Below, in pieces: positions 6,055 through 11,174 of a stretch of 11,174 nt of DNA (position 1 is its first letter; each line of letters begins with the position of its first letter). Under the pieces are notes generated by a model. It made no database searches and was not told where the DNA came from. It saw only the letters and a list, made by a program, of their open reading frames with translations. Origin of the DNA: CAZVBV01 sp964513975. GTDB lineage: Bacteria > Patescibacteriota > Gracilibacteria > UBA4473. Position numbers and translations under genes: made by a program. The stretch spans positions 1 to 11,174 of the forward strand of contig CAZEON010000040.1 of assembly GCA_964513975.1 (NCBI GenBank), given 5' to 3'.

Positions 6055-9000
6055 ATGAAAATGTCTAGAAACAAGATTACAAGATCACAAGTTTGCGAGT
6101 CGACTAGTCGGCGAGTAAACCCGAAAATCCAACCCGGGTTCTACAAAAGTTTTTTTAGGACAGAACCCAGGTTGGATTTGAAAATTCCCTTTATGAACAA
6201 GGGGTTTAAACCCCTTGTTCATAAAGTTCTTTTGTTCTCCCTCCTCTTCCTCACTTCATTACTTCCATTCTTCCTTACTGATGTAAACGCCATGACCGTC
6301 TCAATCTCAAGTGGTGGAAATAGTTCTGGAGGACTCGTAGGACACTGGCAACTCAATGAAGAAAGTGAAAATGTGGGAAGTGATCTCGTAATAAATGGTG
6401 GTTTTGGTAGTGATAGTGATTGGACGAAGCAAACAGGGTGGGCCATTAGTGGAGGAACTGCTAATGCAACTGCTTCCGTAGACCGACTTCTTCAAAGTCC
6501 TGCACCTCTAACGATAGGAAAAAAATATTTTACATCCTATACGATTTCAAATTATTCTAGTGGTTCTGTAAGGATAGAAGTTGGTGGAAATGATGTTGCC
6601 GAAGCAGGGATAACAAGAAGTGCTAACGGAACATACACTGAAATATTGACTTGTGTTACTTCTACAAACTTGGATTTTGATGGAATGACTGCTTTTACGG
6701 GCTCAATAGATAACGTGACCATCAAAGAAATCCACGCCGCCGACTCCACCGTCAACAACAACGATGGGACGATCTACGGCGCGACCTACACCGTTGACCG
6801 ACGCGGACAAACAAATAAGGCCCTTGCCTTCGATGGAACGGATGACTACATCAATGCAGATAGTGCCGCGAGTAATATATCTCCCACTTCGGGAACCGTT
6901 ACCATGTGGGCGAAAGCAGATGCAAGTGGGGGGTTTGCCTTTCACTCAAACGCAAATATAAGAACGTATATATCGAGGTCTTCTCCTTATTTTCTATTAT
7001 CAAAAGGAAATCCTTCCGTTAACATACCCCTTCCAAATACCGCTTACGGAGAATGGGCTCATATCGTATTAACATGGAACAATGGAACCATGAAAGGATA
7101 TCAAAACGGAGTTCTTATTGATACAAAAAGTTTTTTAAACACAACTGCTGCTACCGTGATGAGGATTGGACATCACTCAGCCGCTCAATCTACTGATTTT
7201 TTCGATGGTTCCATCTCCGACGTCCGCACATACGACCGTGCTCTTTCTTTCTCAGAAATTAAAGGAATCTACGAAGGAAGAAATCAAACCACCTCTTCTG
7301 GAAATACCAAGAAAGGACTCGTGGGGCATTGGCCGTTGACGAGTGAGGGGGAGAAGGTGGGGAATGAGCTCTTTTCTATTGGGGATATGGAATCTGATCC
7401 AGCTGCTTCTTTTGAGGTAAATGGAACAGGAACTATTTCAAATGAAACAGGGAGTGGGAATTATCATTCTGGAAATCAATCATTAAAACTCGTTGGAAAT
7501 GCTGATACAGGTGTACATTATGCTATTCAGTATGTCACGGTTACTCCTGGGAAAAAGTACCGATTTAGAGGATGGCTTAAATCTGCTACTGATACTAATA
7601 ATGAGGTAAGTTATGCTATATATGATCATTCAAACTCTGTTTGGATTAGACCACGAACACAAGAAAATTTACCAGAGTGGACACAGAGAACCTATGAATT
7701 CATTGCCCCAGAAGGATGTACAATTGTACGACTATACGTTTCAACAACAACTATTGCAAATGCTACTGGATATTTTGATGATTACTCTGTCAAAGAAATC
7801 CACACCGCCGACACCACCGGTCACGCCAATCACGGCACGATCTACGGGGCAGACGTTCGGAATCATGGATACAGTTTTGATGGGACGGATGATGTGATAG
7901 ATATTGCGGATAATTCTGATTTGAAAGGATTCTCTGCCATAAGCATTTCTGCTTGGATAAAGCCAAATGCAACACATACTGGTGGAATTATAGATAAAAA
8001 TCGAGGTCTAGAATGGAATACCCATCTTGCCGACAGTAAGGTTCGTTTTGAGGCCGCCAATACCTCCTCCAGCGCGATTCGATTTACAGCAAATACTGCC
8101 CTCTCAAATGATGCATGGACTCATGTTATTATCACTTATGATGGTTCTACGGGAAGGTCTATTTATTACAACGGAGTTTCTCAAAGCATTACCGTTGACG
8201 ATGCCAATACGGGATCCATTGATTCGGGAACCAATGCTATAAAAATAGGAGCCATGAGTGATGGATATAACTTGAATGGTTCTCTTGCTGACATCCGCGT
8301 CTACGATCGTGCGCTCTCTGCCACCGAAGCATTGAATCTCTACCACGGTGCCGACATTGCTTCACCAGTCGGTCACTGGCCACTTTCATCGGGAGCGGGA
8401 GATATCAGTGGAAATGGAAATGCGGGGACAGTGAGTGGGGCGACAATTGTGGGTGAATCGGCGACGTTTGATGGGGTGGATGATTATGTAGATACGGGAA
8501 CGGATATGATTGGAACAGGTGATGTAACGGTTGCAGGATGGATTTATCCTACTAGTTGGGGTGAATCTGGTGATAATGGCGGAATAGGGAGAGTTTTTGA
8601 TAATGGAAAAACGATGTTATATGTAAGGGAAGATGGGCCAAATTCGTTAGTTTTTTCATCGAATGGTGAGACTGGAACTACTTCAGCAACAAATTCAATC
8701 GAATTGAATAAATGGCAATTTGTGACGGTAACTCGTACAAGTGCAGGAATAGCAAACTTTTACATTGGAGATGTAAACACTGCTCCTGCCCTCAGTGGCA
8801 CCGCTGATCAGTCCTCTGGAACTCCCGTTGCTGGAACTTCTAATGTTATTATTGGAAACCGATCGGCACAAGATCGTACCTTTGACGGTCAGATTTCTGA
8901 TCTTCGCGTTTTTAATCGCATTCTCTCCACCACCGAAATCACCTCTCTCTACACCGAAGGCCACAGTGAATCGAAACAAGCCGTCGTCGGAAGTCTCAAT

Positions 9001-10539
9001 AAGGGACTCGTGGGACACTGGCCGTTGACGACGGAGGGGGAGAAGGTGGGGACGGATCTTTTCTCAGGTTGGGATTTTACCAGTGGATGGACGGCTACCG
9101 GGACAGCTGCAATTGTAGATTCAGATACATTTACAATGGGTGCTGGTGCAGGAGGAATGCTTAATTTCAATGAAGTTGTAACAGGAAAAAAATACAGAGC
9201 CACTATTAGTGGTGATACAACAATCACTAGTTTATATTTAAGAGATTCTGAGCACCCAGAATACTACTCGCCACTTCTTTCTAATACATTCAATGAGACA
9301 TTTGATTTTGTAGCAACAAATTCCCATATTTACTTTTTTGCACAAACTGCAGGAACAACAAATATTACTTCTTTTGTTATCAAAGAACTCCACACCGCTG
9401 ACACCACTCCACAATCAAATCACGGAACCATCTACGGTGCCGATATCCGGAATCATGGGTATGAGTTTGATGGGATGGATGATGTGATTGATGCGGGGAC
9501 ACTCTCGGAATTTAATCTCACAAATGCACAAGATTTCACACTTTCAGCTTGGTTTAAGCCGGATACCGTTTCTGGATATCACCTAATTGCTGGAAAATCT
9601 TTCAATGAATTTCGGTTAATACAAGGTGAATCGGCACTATTAATCCAACTTGATTCCGGAGATCCTATCGTAACTGCTTCAAGCGTTCTGTCGGTAGGAA
9701 CTTGGTATCACGGCGTGCTTACCTATGACGCTTCTACCAGTACAGCAGAACTTTTTCTTGATGGAATTTCCAAAGGATCGGATTCTGCTACTAGTCCTTC
9801 TTGGACATCTGGAACAAATTTTCGAATCGGTCATAGCCCAGCAGGAGATAATTACCCCTTTGACGGCAATATCGCCGATGTTCAATTGTACGACCGAGTG
9901 CTTTCAGACACAGAAATTCTCGATCTCTACAACGGCGCTGACATCGCCTCCCCAGTCGGGCATTGGCCGTTAAGTACGGGAGCAGGGGATATCAGTGGAA
10001 ATGGAAATGCAGGAACGGTGACGGGGGCGAGTTTGGTGGGGAATGTGGCGAGTTTTGATGGGGTGGATGATTATGTGGATGTGGGAAGTGATAGTAATTT
10101 GGATGTTACGGATGCAATTACTATTGGAGCATGGGTAAAATTCGATACAGTATCGGTGGCACAAACCATTTTTATACGTGGAGATTGGACCTCTGATGGT
10201 TACTATTTCGACTTTGATGCGGGTCGTCTAAATATACGGACCAATCAATCTGGCGAAGTGCAACTTTCTAGAAGTAGCACCGCTCCTTTCGTAATAAATC
10301 AATGGTATTATATTGTCGGTACTGTGAATGGCTCTGTTGGTAAAATTTACATAAATGGTGTGGAAGATACCAATATTGCTGGCACTCATATCAATCCCAC
10401 AACTTCAACAAATTCTGCATATATTGGAAGATATGGCGTTGGAGCACAACCTTTTAATGGTCAAATAGCCGACGTTCGCATCTACGACCGAGCCCTCTCC
10501 CTCAAAGAAATCCAAATGCTCTACGAGCAGGGGCGGTAG
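6055..10539 (+). CDS. Secreted multi-LamG lectin-like surface protein with inserted carbohydrate-binding-like domains
   Basis: The start is uncertain. The frame is open from a GTG at 5962; ATGs at 6055 and 6061 follow a purine-rich stretch (AGCAGAAGA), and an ATG at 6193 begins directly before a signal peptide. With 6055 (1,494 residues), the hydrophobic core is residues 58-74 (VLLFSLLFLTSLLPFFL), cleaved about after VNA (79). Five modules begin with VGHW at residues near 93, 421, 770, 984 and 1300. Each has LamG (concanavalin A-like, Laminin_G_3) hallmarks: FDGxDDxID, a W-containing xWxHxxxTYD-type strand, an IG strand, FxGxIxDVRxYDRxLS and a final LYxxG. Modules 1, 2 and 4 carry an extra segment of about 120 residues that ends KEIHTADTT and resembles CBM_4_9-type galactose-binding-like folds. 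LamG domains commonly bind glycans, so an extracellular adhesin is inferred. No LPXTG or other sorting signal is seen at the C-terminus (MLYEQGR). Confidence 0.85.
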   Translation: MKMSRNKITRSQVCESTSRRVNPKIQPGFYKSFFRTEPRLDLKIPFMNKGFKPLVHKVLLFSLLFLTSLLPFFLTDVNAMTVSISSGGNSSGGLVGHWQLNEESENVGSDLVINGGFGSDSDWTKQTGWAISGGTANATASVDRLLQSPAPLTIGKKYFTSYTISNYSSGSVRIEVGGNDVAEAGITRSANGTYTEILTCVTSTNLDFDGMTAFTGSIDNVTIKEIHAADSTVNNNDGTIYGATYTVDRRGQTNKALAFDGTDDYINADSAASNISPTSGTVTMWAKADASGGFAFHSNANIRTYISRSSPYFLLSKGNPSVNIPLPNTAYGEWAHIVLTWNNGTMKGYQNGVLIDTKSFLNTTAATVMRIGHHSAAQSTDFFDGSISDVRTYDRALSFSEIKGIYEGRNQTTSSGNTKKGLVGHWPLTSEGEKVGNELFSIGDMESDPAASFEVNGTGTISNETGSGNYHSGNQSLKLVGNADTGVHYAIQYVTVTPGKKYRFRGWLKSATDTNNEVSYAIYDHSNSVWIRPRTQENLPEWTQRTYEFIAPEGCTIVRLYVSTTTIANATGYFDDYSVKEIHTADTTGHANHGTIYGADVRNHGYSFDGTDDVIDIADNSDLKGFSAISISAWIKPNATHTGGIIDKNRGLEWNTHLADSKVRFEAANTSSSAIRFTANTALSNDAWTHVIITYDGSTGRSIYYNGVSQSITVDDANTGSIDSGTNAIKIGAMSDGYNLNGSLADIRVYDRALSATEALNLYHGADIASPVGHWPLSSGAGDISGNGNAGTVSGATIVGESATFDGVDDYVDTGTDMIGTGDVTVAGWIYPTSWGESGDNGGIGRVFDNGKTMLYVREDGPNSLVFSSNGETGTTSATNSIELNKWQFVTVTRTSAGIANFYIGDVNTAPALSGTADQSSGTPVAGTSNVIIGNRSAQDRTFDGQISDLRVFNRILSTTEITSLYTEGHSESKQAVVGSLNKGLVGHWPLTTEGEKVGTDLFSGWDFTSGWTATGTAAIVDSDTFTMGAGAGGMLNFNEVVTGKKYRATISGDTTITSLYLRDSEHPEYYSPLLSNTFNETFDFVATNSHIYFFAQTAGTTNITSFVIKELHTADTTPQSNHGTIYGADIRNHGYEFDGMDDVIDAGTLSEFNLTNAQDFTLSAWFKPDTVSGYHLIAGKSFNEFRLIQGESALLIQLDSGDPIVTASSVLSVGTWYHGVLTYDASTSTAELFLDGISKGSDSATSPSWTSGTNFRIGHSPAGDNYPFDGNIADVQLYDRVLSDTEILDLYNGADIASPVGHWPLSTGAGDISGNGNAGTVTGASLVGNVASFDGVDDYVDVGSDSNLDVTDAITIGAWVKFDTVSVAQTIFIRGDWTSDGYYFDFDAGRLNIRTNQSGEVQLSRSSTAPFVINQWYYIVGTVNGSVGKIYINGVEDTNIAGTHINPTTSTNSAYIGRYGVGAQPFNGQIADVRIYDRALSLKEIQMLYEQGR
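6091..6120. repeat. Composite palindromic element with direct GCGAGT repeats
   Basis: The perfect palindrome CGACTAGTCG (6101-6110) is flanked by direct GCGAGT copies (6095-6100 and 6111-6116), with GTTT and AAAC complementary at the outer ends. It is followed almost immediately by two further inverted repeats. Confidence 0.65.
6125..6179. repeat. Long inverted repeat with 18-base arms and one mismatch
   Basis: AAATCCAACCCGGGTTCT (6125-6142) pairs with AGAACCCAGGTTGGATTT (6162-6179), giving 17 of 18 pairs with one C-A mismatch. The 19-base loop contains seven T (6150-6156). The core CCCGGG is itself palindromic. The arms lie in the open frame upstream of the LamG signal peptide, so they are translated if the gene starts at or before 6061. 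Confidence 0.8.
6189..6226. repeat. Perfect 38-bp palindrome overlapping the signal-peptide start
   Basis: Positions 6189-6226 equal their own reverse complement, centred on GGGGTTTAAACCCC. The in-frame ATG at 6193 sits inside the left arm, and the arm codes for MNKGFKPLVHK, the basic N-region of the signal peptide. RNA made from it could fold into a long uninterrupted stem that hides this ATG, or the element may act at the DNA level. Confidence 0.88.
6331..10536 (+). repeat. Five tandem LamG modules of two size classes
   Basis: Modules begin near 6331, 7315, 8362, 9004 and 9952. Modules 1, 2 and 4 are about 316-349 residues; modules 3 and 5 are about 195-214. The extra length is an inserted domain between VGHWPL and the TADTTxxxNHGT segment. 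In modules 3 and 5 this region is continuous (VGHWPLSSGAGDISGNGNAG). Modules 2 and 4 share near-identical openings (7315 and 9004), and modules 3 and 5 share GDISGNGNAGTV. The order long, long, short, long, short suggests duplication of a long-short pair (2-3 to 4-5). Confidence 0.85.
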
Positions 10540-10640
10540 GAGAATAATGTTAAAGGTTAAATGTTAAAGGTTAAAAGAATTTCCAATTTTAAAATTACAA
10601 TTTAAAACTTATTTTTACATTTTACCTTTTACCTTTTCCA
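10540..10640. repeat. AT-rich convergent spacer with tandem repeats, possible two-way terminator
   Basis: ATGTTAAAGGTTAA is perfectly repeated in tandem (10547-10560, 10561-10574). AATTTTAAAATT at 10585-10596 is a palindrome. TTTTACC is repeated at 10620-10626 and 10627-10633, then TTTTCC follows, running over the pyrE stop codon. The left repeats are roughly complementary to the right ones, so the transcript could form a long imperfect AT-rich hairpin between the converging genes. There is no classic GC-rich stem with a U tract. AGGAG (10538-10542) before ATG 10547 opens only a six-residue frame. Confidence 0.5.
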
Positions 10641-11174
10641 TTCTGTCGGATTCTCATGAAATCGCTCAAGCGATGCTTTTTGGTCTTCAGTAATTTTTCC
10701 AGCTTCCAGTAGTGTTTCTGCAATCTCGCCAAAGTGTGTCAGTGGGTGCAATTCTAAGTTCGCTTCGTCAGCGTTCACATGGCTCTGTGGAGTGTCCCAG
10801 GAGAAGATAGCGAGTACATGTCCTATCGTTGCTTCCAGCTCGTCTCGGAGCGCCTGAGCGGATTGGATGGATGATCCAGCGGTGGAGATGGCATCTTCAA
10901 TTACCAAGATGTTCTGTTCTTGTTTACATCGTCCTTCAACCATCTTTCCCACACCGTGTCCTTTTGGTTTTCCTCGGACATAGAGCAGGGGAGTATTGAG
11001 CACTTGCGCGACAAAGCTCGCCCACGGGATTCCAGCGGTCGCTGTTCCGGCGATTACGTCCGCATTCAATCCTTCCTCTTCGATTAAATCAACAAAACTT
11101 TTTACAATCAAATCCCGCGCTTCGGGAATCGACATCAGTTCTCGGCAGTCGCAATAGATAGGAGAAGAAATTCC
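10629..11174 (-). CDS. pyrE: Orotate phosphoribosyltransferase (5' partial)
   Basis: This cytosolic enzyme of pyrimidine synthesis joins orotate to PRPP, giving orotidine 5'-monophosphate and pyrophosphate. The frame stays open to the window edge and reads GISSPIYCDCREL before the ATG at 11135. SPIYCD-RELMS matches the conserved N-terminal family segment, so that ATG is internal and the start lies outside the window. About 181 residues are present. Visible motifs are GTATAGIPWASFVA, the basic PRPP loop YVRGKPKGHGVG, and the PRPP-binding signature VIEDAISTAGSS (about 10869-10904), with the acidic ED pair intact. The gene ends at TAA (10629-10631) inside a TTTTACC tandem repeat. It converges with the LamG gene across about 89 bases and shows no functional link to the surface proteins. 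Confidence 0.94.
   Translation of the reverse strand, partial: GISSPIYCDCRELMSIPEARDLIVKSFVDLIEEEGLNADVIAGTATAGIPWASFVAQVLNTPLLYVRGKPKGHGVGKMVEGRCKQEQNILVIEDAISTAGSSIQSAQALRDELEATIGHVLAIFSWDTPQSHVNADEANLELHPLTHFGEIAETLLEAGKITEDQKASLERFHENPTEWKR

Noticed and set aside
1..10539. Alternative genetic code with TGA as glycine
   Set aside because: The large frames contain no in-frame TGA over thousands of codons and glycine uses GGN codons normally.
10629..11135. ATG at 11135 as the start of pyrE
   Set aside because: Upstream in-frame residues GISSPIYCDCREL match the conserved family N-terminus, so the gene continues beyond the window.

Overview
The window suggests a bacterium of the Candidate Phyla Radiation (Patescibacteria) or a similar lineage. 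This is inferred from style, not from a marker gene. It holds very large secreted proteins built from tail-fibre, DUF2341, fibrinogen-like and LamG modules, weak or absent Shine-Dalgarno sites, and many short palindromic elements near gene starts. The largest frame runs 1,597 codons without an in-frame TGA, so TGA is not read as an amino acid as it is in Gracilibacteria.

Layout: (1) 1-4794 (+) is the 3' part of a huge, cysteine-free fibre protein. It has a FISUMP-like N-terminal segment, twelve GNVGIGTTSP-type linkers separating variable modules, and a C-terminal S74 intramolecular chaperone with a coiled coil. (2) 4797-5870 (+) starts two bases after the first stop and encodes a membrane-targeted DUF2341 plus fibrinogen-like protein, probably C-terminally shortened. 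(3) 5871-6226 is a leader crowded with hairpins and palindromes. (4) About 6055-10539 (+) is a secreted protein with five LamG lectin modules, three of which carry an inserted carbohydrate-binding-like domain. (5) 10540-10628 is an AT-rich convergent spacer with tandem repeats. (6) 10629-11174 (-) is the 3' part of pyrE, orotate phosphoribosyltransferase.

The three plus-strand genes look like one surface or adhesion locus: a long fibre and two multi-domain putative sugar binders, all aimed at the cell exterior. pyrE is an unrelated housekeeping neighbour transcribed towards them. No tRNA, rRNA, CRISPR array, transposase or phage structural or packaging gene is visible.

The most interesting pattern is modular. 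In both giant genes, variable modules with shifting base composition are separated by short junctions conserved at the DNA level, with the same synonymous codons. This suggests modules are duplicated or exchanged by recombination at the junctions. Palindromic elements also lie in the 5' ends of two of these genes, and in at least one they appear to be translated.
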